Origin: Cyanobium sp. M30B3
GTDB taxonomy: Bacteria > Cyanobacteriota > Cyanobacteriia > PCC-6307 > Cyanobiaceae
Direction of reading: 5' to 3'
Length of the DNA stretch: 64,000 nucleotides
NCBI GenBank assembly: GCA_018399015.1
Contig: CP073761.1
Span: forward strand, 1,612,001-1,676,000
How positions within the stretch are numbered: the first letter of the stretch is position 1; each line of letters opens with the position of its first letter. The notes below the pieces were generated by a model. That model did not search any database. It saw only the letters and a program-made list of their open reading frames with translations, and was not told the origin of the DNA. Positions 23,036 through 31,508 of the stretch are shown one piece after another. Both the position numbers and the translations under genes were made by a program.

Positions 23036-23052
23036 GCCCTTCTCGCAAGGGC
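23036..23052 (+). repeat. Leader hairpin upstream of the peroxiredoxin gene
   Basis: GCCCTT (23036-23041) and AAGGGC (23047-23052) form a 6-bp stem with loop CTCGC, 54 bases before the start codon. No T-run follows. It could be a leader structure or a protein-binding dyad. Confidence 0.45.
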
Positions 23053-23106
23053 TTGCACTGGTCAAACGACCTACCGGTTCGCCACCAACCCCAATCCCTC
23101 TCAAGC

Positions 23107-23697
23107 ATGTCGCGCCTCGTCGGTCTGCAGGCCCCTGATTTCACCGCCACCGCTGTGGTGGACCAGGAATTTCAGACGGTCTCCCTGAGTCAGTACCGCG
23201 GCAAATACGTGGTGCTGTTCTTCTATCCGCTCGATTTCACCTTCGTCTGCCCCACGGAGATCACCGCGTTCTCCGACCGTTACGCCGACTTCACCGGCAA
23301 GAACACCGAAGTGCTGGGTGTGTCGGTGGACAGCCAGTTCTCCCACCTGGCCTGGGTGCAGACCGACCGCAAGAACGGCGGGCTGGGCGAGTGCAAGTAC
23401 CCCCTGGTGGCCGACCTCAAGAAAGAGATCGCCCGTGCCTACGAGGTGCTCGATGAGGAGGCCGGCGTGGCTCTGCGCGGTCTGTTCATCATCGATCCCG
23501 AGGGCGTGATCATGCACAGCACGATCAACAACCTGCCCGTGGGCCGCAGCGTGGACGAAACCCTGCGGGTGCTGCAGGCCTTCCAGTATGTGCAGAGCCA
23601 TCCCGATGAGGTCTGCCCCGCCAACTGGCAGCCCGGCGACAAGACCATGAACCCCGATCCGGTGAAGTCGAAGGATTTCTTCGCTGCGGTGAACTGA
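23107..23697 (+). CDS. 2-Cys peroxiredoxin (AhpC/TSA family)
   Basis: Thioredoxin-dependent peroxidase that removes H2O2 and alkyl peroxides. The 196 residues start at ATG 23107 ([18 protein letters not shown]). The peroxidatic cysteine is Cys48 in [11 protein letters not shown]; the resolving cysteine is Cys170 in EVCPANW, so this is a typical 2-Cys enzyme working as a homodimer or decamer. A GGLG element (residues 91-94) linked to sensitivity towards over-oxidation is present. The C-terminal YF motif that usually accompanies it is not seen, and the tail ends KDFFAAVN. A strong terminator follows. Confidence 0.93.
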   Translation: MSRLVGLQAPDFTATAVVDQEFQTVSLSQYRGKYVVLFFYPLDFTFVCPTEITAFSDRYADFTGKNTEVLGVSVDSQFSHLAWVQTDRKNGGLGECKYPLVADLKKEIARAYEVLDEEAGVALRGLFIIDPEGVIMHSTINNLPVGRSVDETLRVLQAFQYVQSHPDEVCPANWQPGDKTMNPDPVKSKDFFAAVN

Positions 23698-23746
23698 GCT
23701 GCGGTTAACTGAGCTGCGTTGGTGTTCGCCTTGCGAGCGTAACCAT

Positions 23747-23768
23747 GGGGGCTAAGGGCCCCCTTTTT
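23747..23768 (+). terminator. Intrinsic terminator of the peroxiredoxin gene
   Basis: GGGGGC (23747-23752), loop TAAGG and GCCCCC (23758-23763) are followed by TTTTT, 50 bases after the stop codon. Confidence 0.85.
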
Positions 23769-23858
23769 GATGGCCGAGTGATGGCTGTGCTGGGTTCGGT
23801 TGGTGGTGGCTTGGTCGTGGATTGATCGTTTCTAGATGCCGTGCCGCGTAGGGGGGGG

Positions 23859-24512
23859 TCAGGCCCCCAGGGTGGAGAACAGCCGGACCCCGTCGATCCC
23901 CCCGGTGACGCCATCGCAGGCGCGCTCGGGGTGGGGCATCAGGCCCAGCACATTGCCGGCCCGGTTGGTGAGACCGGCCACGTCGCCCACGGAACCGTTG
24001 GGGTTGGCGGCGTAGCGCAGCACGATCTGGCCTTGGTCTGCCAGTTGCTCCAGGGTATCGGCCTCGCACTGGTAGCGGCCCTCACCGTGGGCAATGGGCA
24101 AGCGGATCATTTCGCCTTCGCCATAGTTGCGCAGCCAGCGGCAATGCCCCGGACTCACGCTGAGCTGGGCCGACTCACACACAAAGTGCAGCCTGGCATT
24201 GCGGGTGAGGGCACCGGGCAGCAGGCCCATCTCCGTGAGCACCTGGAAACCGTTGCAGATGCCCAGCACCGGTCCACCCCGTTCGGCGAACACCTTCACC
24301 TCCTGGAGCAGCGGCGCAAAGCGGGCAATCGCCCCGCAGCGCAGGTAGTCGCCGTAGCTGAAGCCGCCAGGGATCACCACCGCATCCAGGCCCGTCAGAT
24401 CCCGTTTCTCGTGCCAGAGGAAGCGGGTGGGAACACCCAGGCAACCCTCCAGCGCCCAGCGCACGTCCCGGTCGCAGTTGGAGCCGGGGAACACCACCAC
24501 ACCGATGGTCAT
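23859..24512 (-). CDS. purQ: Phosphoribosylformylglycinamidine synthase, glutaminase subunit
   Basis: Supplies ammonia from glutamine to PurL in step four of purine synthesis. The 217 residues open with [17 protein letters not shown]. The nucleophilic cysteine is in [11 protein letters not shown], and the class I amidotransferase His/Glu pair lies near the C-terminus (LMPHPERA). The start codon overlaps the purS stop (ATGA). purL is not in the window. Confidence 0.96.
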   Translation of the reverse strand: MTIGVVVFPGSNCDRDVRWALEGCLGVPTRFLWHEKRDLTGLDAVVIPGGFSYGDYLRCGAIARFAPLLQEVKVFAERGGPVLGICNGFQVLTEMGLLPGALTRNARLHFVCESAQLSVSPGHCRWLRNYGEGEMIRLPIAHGEGRYQCEADTLEQLADQGQIVLRYAANPNGSVGDVAGLTNRAGNVLGLMPHPERACDGVTGGIDGVRLFSTLGA

Positions 24513-24781
24513 GCCTGCTGCACCTCAGCGGAATCCTCGAGCTCCAGGGTCCAGTTCTCGATTACCGGATTGGCCAGCAGTCGATCGCTGAGCTGCTCAA
24601 GCTGGGCCTGAGCCGTCGCCCGATCGGGCGCCTCGAGTTCCAGTTCGACAGCCTTGCCGATGCGCAGACGCCGCACTCCAGCCACGCCGAGACGCGCTGC
24701 GGCAGCACGGGTTGCCTCCCCGGCCGGATCGAGAACCGATGGTCTCAGGGAGACCAGAACACGCGCTTGGTAGAGGGGCAC
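24509..24781 (-). CDS. purS: Phosphoribosylformylglycinamidine synthase subunit PurS
   Basis: Small 90-residue subunit that bridges PurQ and PurL in the three-part FGAM synthase. The start is GTG 24781 ([19 protein letters not shown]). The motifs [17 protein letters not shown] and [14 protein letters not shown] match the family. It is translationally coupled to purQ. Confidence 0.94.
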   Translation of the reverse strand: MPLYQARVLVSLRPSVLDPAGEATRAAAARLGVAGVRRLRIGKAVELELEAPDRATAQAQLEQLSDRLLANPVIENWTLELEDSAEVQQA

Positions 24782-24870
24782 CTGGGCAGGGGGAGTTTTG
24801 TTAAATCTTGGCAGGCCACTGGGTCAGCCCCCGGCGGGACCGGCAGCTTGAAAGCAGCCGCTGCGGCGCC

Positions 24871-25311
24871 ATGGTTCCCCCGCTTCAGCCATCCCTCCAG
24901 CCGTGCCAGCGGCCTCGGCCGGGTCTGGGCCCACAGGCTCGCGCACTGGGCCCACAGGCTCGCCATGGCTTGATCACCCTGGTGGCGCTGGCCCTGCTGG
25001 CCATCACCGCAGCGGGCCAACCGGCCTGGGCGGATGGGGCCCCTGGGCATGGGCAGGGTTTCAGCGTGCCGCTGCGCTGCCAGGTGGACGGCGGAGCCTG
25101 GCGCGATTGCCAGATGGTGGTGGAGCAGGTGGGTGCCCTGTGGCAGCTGGTGCTGGGTCACGAGCGCTATGGCTTCCAGCACGATGGCCGCGGGCTGGTG
25201 CGGATGCGGCGGGGGTCGGGAGCGTGGACGCCCGTGCAGACCCGCTGGAGCGCCGATGCGTCTCTCTGCTGGGATGGCCTCTGCGCCCAGGGCGCCATCC
25301 CCCTCGACTGA
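24871..25311 (+). CDS. Secreted hypothetical protein
   Basis: Of the in-frame starts, ATG 24808, ATG 24871 and TTG 24973, none is clearly best. All lead into one signal-peptide core (LITLVALALLAITAAGQPAWA) with cleavage before DGAPGH. The mature domain of about 85 residues contains three cysteines (LRCQVDGG, WRDCQMVVE, SLCWDGLCAQG has two more) and a WQLVLGHERYGFQHDG segment, suggesting a small disulfide-stabilised periplasmic domain. The N-terminal coding part includes two copies of GGGCCCACAGGCTCGC (about 24928 and 24948), so the correct start is probably at or after them. Function unknown. Confidence 0.55.
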   Translation: MVPPLQPSLQPCQRPRPGLGPQARALGPQARHGLITLVALALLAITAAGQPAWADGAPGHGQGFSVPLRCQVDGGAWRDCQMVVEQVGALWQLVLGHERYGFQHDGRGLVRMRRGSGAWTPVQTRWSADASLCWDGLCAQGAIPLD

Positions 25312-25357
25312 GCTCCCTGGTTTGGTTGGGCCATCCCTGGCCAATCAGCCGGAGAAT

Positions 25358-26452
25358 TCAGCCGGAGACGCCCGCAGCTGTTCGGCTGAGGCCGCTCAGG
25401 GCTGCCGACAGCACCTCTCGCTGCAAATTGAATCCCAGCAGCACCAGCTCCAACCCGGGGGGACGGGGCGCGGCGGCATCGCTGGCGAACCAGCTCTCCA
25501 GGCGCGGGCCCACCGCCTGGATCTCCAGGGGCCGCGCCTTGCCCTGCAGCCAGAGCCTGCCCTTGACACGCACCAGGTGGTGGTCGCGGATCAGCTGCAG
25601 CACGGCCTGCTCCAGGCTGGGGCGGTCGAGTTCGCCCGTGAGCCGCACCACCTGCGCCTCGATCGCCACATGGCTGTGGTCGTGATGCCCGTGGTCGTGA
25701 TGCCCGTGGTCGTGATGGCTGTGGTCCGCTGAAGCCGTGTCGTGGCCGCTGGTCGCCAGGCCGATCACCAGCTGCGGGTCGATGGCGCCACGCACCAGGG
25801 GCAGCACGGCCGTTCCAGGCCGGATCAGGGGCAGGACGCGCTGGCGCACGGACTCGATCTGCTCTCCGTTCACCTGGTCGGCCCGGCTGAGCAGCACCAG
25901 ATCGGCACACTCCAGCTGCTCGGCGAACAGTTCGTCCAGGGCAGTGACATGGTCGAGGCTCGGGTCCGCCAGCCGCTGCGCGTCCAGGGCGGCGCGGTCG
26001 CCCACCACCGCCCCCTGGGCCAGGGCTTCGGCGTCCACCAGCGTGACCACGCCGTTCACCCAGATGCGGCTGCGGATCTCCGGCCACTGGAAGGCGGCCA
26101 GCAGGGGCTCCGGCAGGGCCAGACCACTGGTCTCCACCAGAATTCCATCCAACTGGTGGGCCCGTTGCAGCAGGGTCTGCATGGTGGGCAGGAAGTCGTC
26201 CTGCACCGTGCAGCACAGGCAGCCGTTGGCCAGCTCCAGCACCCGGCCCTCGATCTCCTCCTCGGGGCAGAAGCCGCAGCTGCGCAGCAGATCGCCGTCA
26301 ATCCCCACCTCCCCGAACTCATTCACCAGTACCGCCAGGCGCTGACCGGATTGCAGCAGCAGGTGGCGCAGCAGGGTGGTTTTGCCGGCACCGAGAAACC
26401 CGGTGATCACCGTCACCGGCAGCCGCCCACTGGCGGCAGGTTGGCTCAGCAT
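25358..26452 (-). CDS. CobW-family GTP-binding metallochaperone
   Basis: G3E-family GTPase of 364 residues, start ATG 26452. The P-loop is GFLGAGKTTLL (about 18-28). The metal-binding CxCC motif GCLCC is at 77-81, and LVLLSRADQ is the NKxD-like guanine site in a changed form. A histidine-aspartate-rich insert (about 243-262, repeating HHDHG) should bind divalent metal. A C-terminal CobW domain follows. The start is one base after the hupE stop. The riboswitch upstream of this pair argues for a role in cobalt delivery to cobalamin rather than zinc homeostasis. Confidence 0.88.
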   Translation of the reverse strand: MLSQPAASGRLPVTVITGFLGAGKTTLLRHLLLQSGQRLAVLVNEFGEVGIDGDLLRSCGFCPEEEIEGRVLELANGCLCCTVQDDFLPTMQTLLQRAHQLDGILVETSGLALPEPLLAAFQWPEIRSRIWVNGVVTLVDAEALAQGAVVGDRAALDAQRLADPSLDHVTALDELFAEQLECADLVLLSRADQVNGEQIESVRQRVLPLIRPGTAVLPLVRGAIDPQLVIGLATSGHDTASADHSHHDHGHHDHGHHDHSHVAIEAQVVRLTGELDRPSLEQAVLQLIRDHHLVRVKGRLWLQGKARPLEIQAVGPRLESWFASDAAAPRPPGLELVLLGFNLQREVLSAALSGLSRTAAGVSG

Positions 26453-26453
26453 G

Positions 26454-27074
26454 TCAGCCCAGCTCCGTGGCCAGGGCCAGCACCAGGGAGGTGCCCACCA
26501 GCCCCAGGCCAAACCAGCGGCGGCCAGGCCTGGTCAGCCGCTCCGCCAGGGGGCGTAGAACCTGCAGGGCCAGCAGCAGCAGCGCACCCTGGCTGATCAG
26601 CAGCCCCACGAGGTAGCTGAGCAGGGGCATGGTGGTCCAGCCCAGAACCGCCTCGCTGAGCACATAGCCATGCAGGGCCATGGCGGGCACCACCAGCACC
26701 GCGGGCAGCCGGCCCAGCAGCACCCCACCCACGAGGGCCAGGGTGGCTGCCACGAGCAGTTCTGCCTGGGGCAGACCGGGCAACACCAGGCCGGCGGCGC
26801 TGCCCGCCAGCCCCACGGTGAGCAGCAGGAGCATCCAGCGGCTGCGCTGTTGCAGACCAAGCAGGGACAGGGCCAACAGGAAGAGCAGGTGATCCGGGCC
26901 GATCACGGGGTGGGCCAGGCCGCTGAGCAGCCCGTTGACGACCGTGGGCTGCAGCCCCGTGAGCTCAACGACATGGTGGGCATGGGCCGGTGCCTGGCTG
27001 AGGCCGGCAAGGCACAGCAATCCTGTGGGCGCGGCAAGGGCGAGGGCCCGGCCGCGAACTGAAGCTGAAATCAT
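26454..27074 (-). CDS. hupE: HupE/UreJ-family metal permease
   Basis: Small integral membrane transporter of nickel or cobalt, 206 residues from ATG 27074. It has a signal-like first segment ending in APAHAHH and six hydrophobic helices. The family signature HPVIGPDHLLFLLAL (HPxxGxDH, metal-selecting) is intact. A second histidine, in ALHGYVLSEA, is also family-typical. A cobalamin riboswitch covers its leader, so cobalt uptake is the best inference; nickel uptake is less likely in this context. It forms an operon with cobW. Confidence 0.88.
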   Translation of the reverse strand: MISASVRGRALALAAPTGLLCLAGLSQAPAHAHHVVELTGLQPTVVNGLLSGLAHPVIGPDHLLFLLALSLLGLQQRSRWMLLLLTVGLAGSAAGLVLPGLPQAELLVAATLALVGGVLLGRLPAVLVVPAMALHGYVLSEAVLGWTTMPLLSYLVGLLISQGALLLLALQVLRPLAERLTRPGRRWFGLGLVGTSLVLALATELG

Positions 27075-27094
27075 GGAGAACGGTCCGCGCCGAA

Positions 27095-27250
27095 GGTGAA
27101 CTGAGCCGGCGGGCGTTCTGACTGGAGCGGCCTGACCGCTCTTCAGCGGGCAGACCACTCTTCACAGCTGCGGGACAGTGCCGGAATCCCACCGGTCTTT
27201 CCCCGTTGCCTCCGGTGGCTGATCCCCACCGGAACCGGTGCTCGCATCGT
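27095..27250 (-). promoter_or_regulatory. Cobalamin (B12) riboswitch controlling hupE-cobW
   Basis: Reading the minus strand, the leader contains the core GGGAAAGACCGGTGGGATTC with CCGGCACTGTCCCGC and GCTGTGA, then the B12 box CCAGTCAGAACGCCCGCC (27108-27125). These elements occur in the order and spacing of the AdoCbl/MeCbl riboswitch. The end of the box lies about 35 bases before the hupE ATG, so control of translation initiation is more likely than of termination. The outer limits are approximate. Confidence 0.9.
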
Positions 27251-27264
27251 ATCCGTGGATGCCG

Positions 27265-27780
27265 TCAGCGGCAGCCGAGGCTGTCGCGGGTGCCCACACC
27301 GGTGAACGGATTGCTGCCGGAGGCCCTGGCGCAGAGAGCCTTCTGCTCCGGCAGATCGAGCACCGCATCGGTGAAATCGGCACCGTCGATCACCGCATCG
27401 CGGAAACGGCTCTGCATCAACATCCCGTTGGCCAGGCGGGCATTGCTCAGATCACTGCCCTGGAAGCGGGTGGCGTAGGCCACCACGTCCTCGAGGTTGG
27501 CCCCGCGCAGATTGGCTCCCTCCAGATCGGAGCCATTGAACACGGCCCCGCGCAGATCCGCGTCGCTGAAGTCGTAGCCCGCCAGGGGGGCCTTGAGAAA
27601 TTCGGCCTGCTGGAGGTTGCGGCCATGCATGTCGGGCTGGAGGTCCTGCAGAGCGCGCTGGCCGCGCAGCTCGGGGGCCGTGATCGCCTCGGCCGGAGGC
27701 TGCCACAGGAACAGGGACAGCACGGCGATCAGTCCGGCCCACAGGCAGCAGAGCTTCAGGCGGGGCAAGGGGCGGGCCAT
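27265..27780 (-). CDS. Exported pentapeptide-repeat protein
   Basis: 171 residues with a signal peptide (LWAGLIAVLSLFLWQPPAEA, cleaved before ITAPEL). About 16 pentapeptide repeats of the A(D/N)LxX type follow (DLRGAVFNGSDLEGANLRGA), which fold as a right-handed quadrilateral beta helix. The C-terminal tail has two cysteines (KALCARASG ... LGCR) that could form a disulfide, as in thylakoid-lumen proteins such as TL17. A lumenal or periplasmic location is inferred. It diverges from the UPRTase-like gene. Confidence 0.8.
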   Translation of the reverse strand: MARPLPRLKLCCLWAGLIAVLSLFLWQPPAEAITAPELRGQRALQDLQPDMHGRNLQQAEFLKAPLAGYDFSDADLRGAVFNGSDLEGANLRGANLEDVVAYATRFQGSDLSNARLANGMLMQSRFRDAVIDGADFTDAVLDLPEQKALCARASGSNPFTGVGTRDSLGCR

Positions 27781-27810
27781 GGCCGCAGACCTACGTTGGA
27801 CCCACAACTT

Positions 27811-28467
27811 ATGGCAACCATGGCGATGACCCTGCGGGTGGTGGTTCCCCCCCACCCCCTGATCGGGCACTGGCTGAGCGTGCTGCGTGACCGGCAGACG
27901 CCTGCCCCCGTCTATGTGACCGCCACCAATGAACTGGGCCGCTGGCTCACCTACGAGGCCCTGCGCCAGTGGCTTCCCCATCGCTCCGTGGAGGTGGAAA
28001 CCGACCACGGCAGCACCTCCGGCCAGGTGGTGGACGGGACTGTGCCGATCCTGGCCTGTGTGCTCGGCACCAGCGCCCTGGGCCTGTGGGATGGGGCGCG
28101 GCCCGTGCTGCCCAACACCCGGGTGCTCCATCTCGACGAAAAGGAGCCCCAGCTGCCCCAGCAGCTGGACAGCCGCAGCGGCGTGCTGATCTTCAGCGCC
28201 GAGGTGGCCAGTGGCGCCAGCCTGGAGCGCCTGCTGCAGGCGCTGGCGGAGCGGGGTCTCAGCGGTGAACGGGTGCGGGTGATCACCACCCTGGTGGCCA
28301 ATCCGGGATTGCAGCGGCTGGCTGAGCGGTTTCCGGATCTCACCCTGCACACGGCCTGTATCGATGCCGAGGTGGATGCCAGCGGCCAGATCAGGCCGGG
28401 CATCGGCCGCGTGCGGGAGCGCCTGTTCGCGGGTTCCGCGCTGGATGCCACGCCCCACCCTGCCTAG
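27811..28467 (+). CDS. Uracil phosphoribosyltransferase-like protein with altered PRPP loop
   Basis: 218 residues (ATGs at 27811, 27820 and 27826 are all possible). The N-terminal half resembles cyanobacterial UPRTases: VVVPPHPLIGHWLSVLRD, GRWLTYEALRQWLPHR, then GLWDGARPVLPNTRVLHL. The segments that should bind substrate are changed. The PRPP loop, normally like FDPMLATGG, reads IFSAEVASGAS, and the PxLRAG motif reads ACVLGTSALG. The acidic residues that contact ribose are missing. It may therefore be a non-catalytic or re-purposed homologue rather than the salvage enzyme. Confidence 0.7.
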   Translation: MATMAMTLRVVVPPHPLIGHWLSVLRDRQTPAPVYVTATNELGRWLTYEALRQWLPHRSVEVETDHGSTSGQVVDGTVPILACVLGTSALGLWDGARPVLPNTRVLHLDEKEPQLPQQLDSRSGVLIFSAEVASGASLERLLQALAERGLSGERVRVITTLVANPGLQRLAERFPDLTLHTACIDAEVDASGQIRPGIGRVRERLFAGSALDATPHPA

Positions 28468-28497
28468 GCTCCAGGCAACGACGTGGCAACAGGGCCC

Positions 28498-28806
28498 ATG
28501 GCAGCACGGGATCGGGCACAGACGGCGGGCAGTTCCGGCGCCCTGGCCAGTGCCGTGGCCGGCGCGGTGATCGGTGCCGCAGGCCTGGCCTGGTGGCTGC
28601 TGTCGGAGGCGGAGCGGCGCCGCAGTGGGGTGGGACAACGGCGCCATCCCAGGCTCTCCCGCCTGCAGAGCGCGCTGGAGACCAGCGAAGCCACGGCTCT
28701 GAACCACCCGCCCAGGGACCGGGAGCTGCACCAGAAGGTGCAGGAGCTGAACCAGGCCATCGACAGTGTGCGTCGGCAGCTGGAACAGCTCCAACCCCAG
28801 CGCTGA
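28498..28806 (+). CDS. Small single-pass membrane protein, unknown
   Basis: 102 residues from ATG 28498 (a GTG at 28483 would add five). One hydrophobic segment (LASAVAGAVIGAAGLAWWLL) is followed by a basic stretch. The C-terminal helix has coiled-coil character (LHQKVQELNQAIDSVRRQLEQL). I recognise no family. It lies between the UPRTase-like gene and ilvD on the same strand. Confidence 0.55.
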   Translation: MAARDRAQTAGSSGALASAVAGAVIGAAGLAWWLLSEAERRRSGVGQRRHPRLSRLQSALETSEATALNHPPRDRELHQKVQELNQAIDSVRRQLEQLQPQR

Positions 28807-28861
28807 GACCGGCACCGGTGCCTGGGTAGGTTGAAGCCTGCGCATGCCTGCCTGCCTGCCC

Positions 28862-30550
28862 ATGCTCCGCTCCGCCGCCATCACCCAGGGGATCCAGCGC
28901 TCCCCCAACCGCGCCATGCTGCGGGCCGTGGGCTTCGGTGACGGCGACTTCAACAAGCCGATCATCGGCATTGCCAACGCTTACAGCACGATCACTCCCT
29001 GCAATCTGGGCCTCAACGACCTGGCCCGCCGGGCGGAGCAGGCGGCCCACCAGGTGGGGGCCATGCCGCAGATGTTCGGCACGATCACGGTGAGCGACGG
29101 CATCTCCATGGGCACCGAGGGGATGAAGTACTCCCTGGTGAGCCGTGAGGTGATCGCCGACTCGATCGAGACGGCCTGCAACGGCCAGAGCATGGACGGC
29201 CTGCTGGCAATCGGCGGCTGCGACAAGAACATGCCCGGCGCCATGCTGGCCATGGCCCGCATGAACATCCCCGCGATCTTCGTGTACGGGGGCACGATCA
29301 AACCGGGCAAGTTGGGCGCCTGCGACCTCACCGTGGTGAGCGCCTTCGAGGCGGTGGGTCAGTACAGCGGCGGCCAGATCGACGAGCAGCAGCTCAGCGC
29401 CATTGAAAAGAACGCCTGCCCCGGGGCGGGAAGCTGCGGCGGCATGTTCACCGCCAACACGATGAGCGCGGCGTTCGAAACCATGGGGCTGAGCTTGCCC
29501 TACAGCTCCACCATGGCGGCCGAAGATGCGGAGAAGGCCGACAGCGCCGCCCGCAGCGCCGAGGTGCTCGCCCAGGCGATCGGGGCCAACATCCGCCCCC
29601 GCGACCTGATGACGCGGGAGGCCTTTGAAAATGCCATCGCCGTGATCATGGCGGTGGGGGGCTCCACCAACTCGGTGCTGCACCTGCTGGCCGTGGCCCG
29701 CACCGCCGGGGTGGACCTCTCGATCGACGACTTCGAGAGGATCCGCCAGCGGGTGCCGGTGATCTGCGACCTCAAGCCCAGCGGCCGCTATGTGACCGTG
29801 GACCTGCACCAGGCCGGTGGTATCCCCCAGGTGATGAAGCTGCTGCTCGATGCCGGCCTGCTCCACGGCGACTGCAAGACGATTGAGGGCAGGACCCTGC
29901 GGGAGGTGCTCGCCGATGTGCCGTCTGAGCCACCGGCTGGCCAGGACGTGATCCGCCCGCTGAGCAATCCGCTCTACGCCAAGGGCCACCTGGCGATCCT
30001 CAAGGGCAACCTGGCCGAGGAGGGCGCCGTGGCCAAGATCAGCGGCGTCAAGAACCCGGTGATCACCGGCCCGGCGCGTGTGTTCGAGAGCGAGGAGACC
30101 TGCCTGGCCGCCATCCTCGACAAGCGGATCAACCCCGGTGATGTGGTGGTGGTGCGGAATGAGGGGCCCGTCGGTGGGCCCGGCATGCGCGAGATGCTCA
30201 GCCCCACTGCGGCGATCGTGGGCCAGGGCCTGCTGGATTCAGTGGCGCTGATCACCGACGGCCGCTTCTCGGGTGGCTCGTTTGGCCTGGTGATCGGCCA
30301 CATCGCCCCCGAGGCCGCCGTGGGCGGCACCATCGGCCTAGTGCAGGAGGGCGACAGCATCACCGTGGATGCCAACCAGCTGCTGATCCAGCTGAACGTG
30401 CCGGAGGAGGAGATCGCCCGCCGCCGCGCCGTCTGGGTGAAGCCAGAGCCCCGCTACCGCACGGGCGTGCTGGGCAAGTACGCGCGGCTGGTGAGCTCCA
30501 GCAGCAAGGGCGCGGTGACCGACCAGCTCGAGCTCACCGCCAACCGCTGA
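28862..30550 (+). CDS. ilvD: Dihydroxy-acid dehydratase
   Basis: Fe-S enzyme that dehydrates 2,3-dihydroxyacids to 2-oxoacids in branched-chain amino-acid and CoA synthesis. The product is 562 residues from ATG 28862 ([20 protein letters not shown]). The cluster cysteines are in [18 protein letters not shown] and [28 protein letters not shown] is a C-terminal signature. An upstream ATG at 28844 would add six residues. It converges on the hypothetical gene, whose stop codon abuts its own. Confidence 0.96.
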   Translation: MLRSAAITQGIQRSPNRAMLRAVGFGDGDFNKPIIGIANAYSTITPCNLGLNDLARRAEQAAHQVGAMPQMFGTITVSDGISMGTEGMKYSLVSREVIADSIETACNGQSMDGLLAIGGCDKNMPGAMLAMARMNIPAIFVYGGTIKPGKLGACDLTVVSAFEAVGQYSGGQIDEQQLSAIEKNACPGAGSCGGMFTANTMSAAFETMGLSLPYSSTMAAEDAEKADSAARSAEVLAQAIGANIRPRDLMTREAFENAIAVIMAVGGSTNSVLHLLAVARTAGVDLSIDDFERIRQRVPVICDLKPSGRYVTVDLHQAGGIPQVMKLLLDAGLLHGDCKTIEGRTLREVLADVPSEPPAGQDVIRPLSNPLYAKGHLAILKGNLAEEGAVAKISGVKNPVITGPARVFESEETCLAAILDKRINPGDVVVVRNEGPVGGPGMREMLSPTAAIVGQGLLDSVALITDGRFSGGSFGLVIGHIAPEAAVGGTIGLVQEGDSITVDANQLLIQLNVPEEEIARRRAVWVKPEPRYRTGVLGKYARLVSSSSKGAVTDQLELTANR

Positions 30551-31015
30551 TCAGCCGAGCAGGGCCCGCAACCGCCGGGCCAGTGCTTCCAGAGGAGCCC
30601 CGTCCAGGGGACGCTCACAGCGGCTGCCGCTCAGGCCAGCCATCCACACCGGGTGGCTGCCCTGCCAGAGCATGGGGCGGTCCGCATCGGCAACCCAGGC
30701 CAGGGTGAGGTGGAGCTGTTCACCACTGGTGTAGACCTCCAGCTCCAGGTCGTGCTCCGGGCAGCGTTCTCCGCCCGGGTCGCGAACCTCCAGCACCAGG
30801 GTGCAGTCGAAGGGGTGCCCCGCCGGCCCGGCAGCGACGGCCGATGCCTCGGCCAGCCGCACGGCATGGCGCCAGGGCTTGCGGCAGAGATCGGCAGCGG
30901 CGGCCACCAGCTGGCAGAGATCGGCCTGGGGGGGCGGATCAGGGGTAGGCACGGATGGCGTGCAGGGTGAAGGTGATGGCTCCTGCGCGGAAGCCGGCAT
31001 TGGGTTGTCCGTCAT
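30551..31015 (-). CDS. Conserved hypothetical cyanobacterial protein
   Basis: 154 residues; ATG 31015 or ATG 31000. The first 30 residues are proline- and serine-rich and probably disordered. The rest is a compact alpha/beta domain (DLCQLVAAAADLCRKPWRHA; FDCTLVLEVRDPGGERCPEHD; LTLAWVADADRPMLWQG). No motif was recognised. It begins inside the 3' end of the CIA30 gene (77-base overlap) and is the last gene of the glpX-to-pgl cluster. Confidence 0.6.
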   Translation of the reverse strand: MTDNPMPASAQEPSPSPCTPSVPTPDPPPQADLCQLVAAAADLCRKPWRHAVRLAEASAVAAGPAGHPFDCTLVLEVRDPGGERCPEHDLELEVYTSGEQLHLTLAWVADADRPMLWQGSHPVWMAGLSGSRCERPLDGAPLEALARRLRALLG

Positions 31016-31508
31016 CGCCGAACCGGGAGTGGAGCAGCTGCAGGCGGTTCACCCGGGCCGCGTCGAAGCGCAGCAGCGGCATGCCCAGGGGCTGGGCGCG
31101 CACGGAGGGGCGCAGGCTGGTGAAGGGAATGCGCACCAGGGTGGTGCCCTGGGCCTCGGTGGCGAATGCGTGTACCCAGCGCAGGCCACCGGGGATCAGC
31201 TCGGTGAGGCCGGCCAGGCCATCGGCGCAGGCCACGGCCAACTTGAAGTGCCGGCCCTCGCCGCTGATCTCCAGTTCCAGACCGCTGTGGCCCGAGAGAT
31301 CGAGCGGCGGCGAAAACAAGGGGGAGCGGCAGCTGATGAAGCCGCCCCCCTCGGCAATCAGGTCCCCGTCGAACACCAGCCCAGCCGGCCCGGCCTGGCA
31401 GCTGCCGCTGCTGCGGCCGCCCATGATCCGGTCGTTGAGGGCATGCCAGCCACTGAATCCTGTGGCGGTGACCAGGGTGAGCAAGAGATCAACGGGGCGC
31501 TGCCCCAT
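30939..31508 (-). CDS. CIA30-family protein (NDUFAF1-like)
   Basis: 189 residues with the CIA30 galactose-binding-like fold: FSGWHALNDRIMGGRSSGSC at the start, FDGDLIAEGGGFISCRSPLF next, and ILLHSRFGDDGQPNAGFRAG-like sequence near the end. Mitochondrial CIA30 helps assemble complex I; cyanobacterial relatives may act in NDH-1 or cytochrome complex assembly, but this is unproven. It starts 20 bases inside pgl and is probably translationally coupled to it. Confidence 0.8.
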   Translation of the reverse strand: MGQRPVDLLLTLVTATGFSGWHALNDRIMGGRSSGSCQAGPAGLVFDGDLIAEGGGFISCRSPLFSPPLDLSGHSGLELEISGEGRHFKLAVACADGLAGLTELIPGGLRWVHAFATEAQGTTLVRIPFTSLRPSVRAQPLGMPLLRFDAARVNRLQLLHSRFGDDGQPNAGFRAGAITFTLHAIRAYP

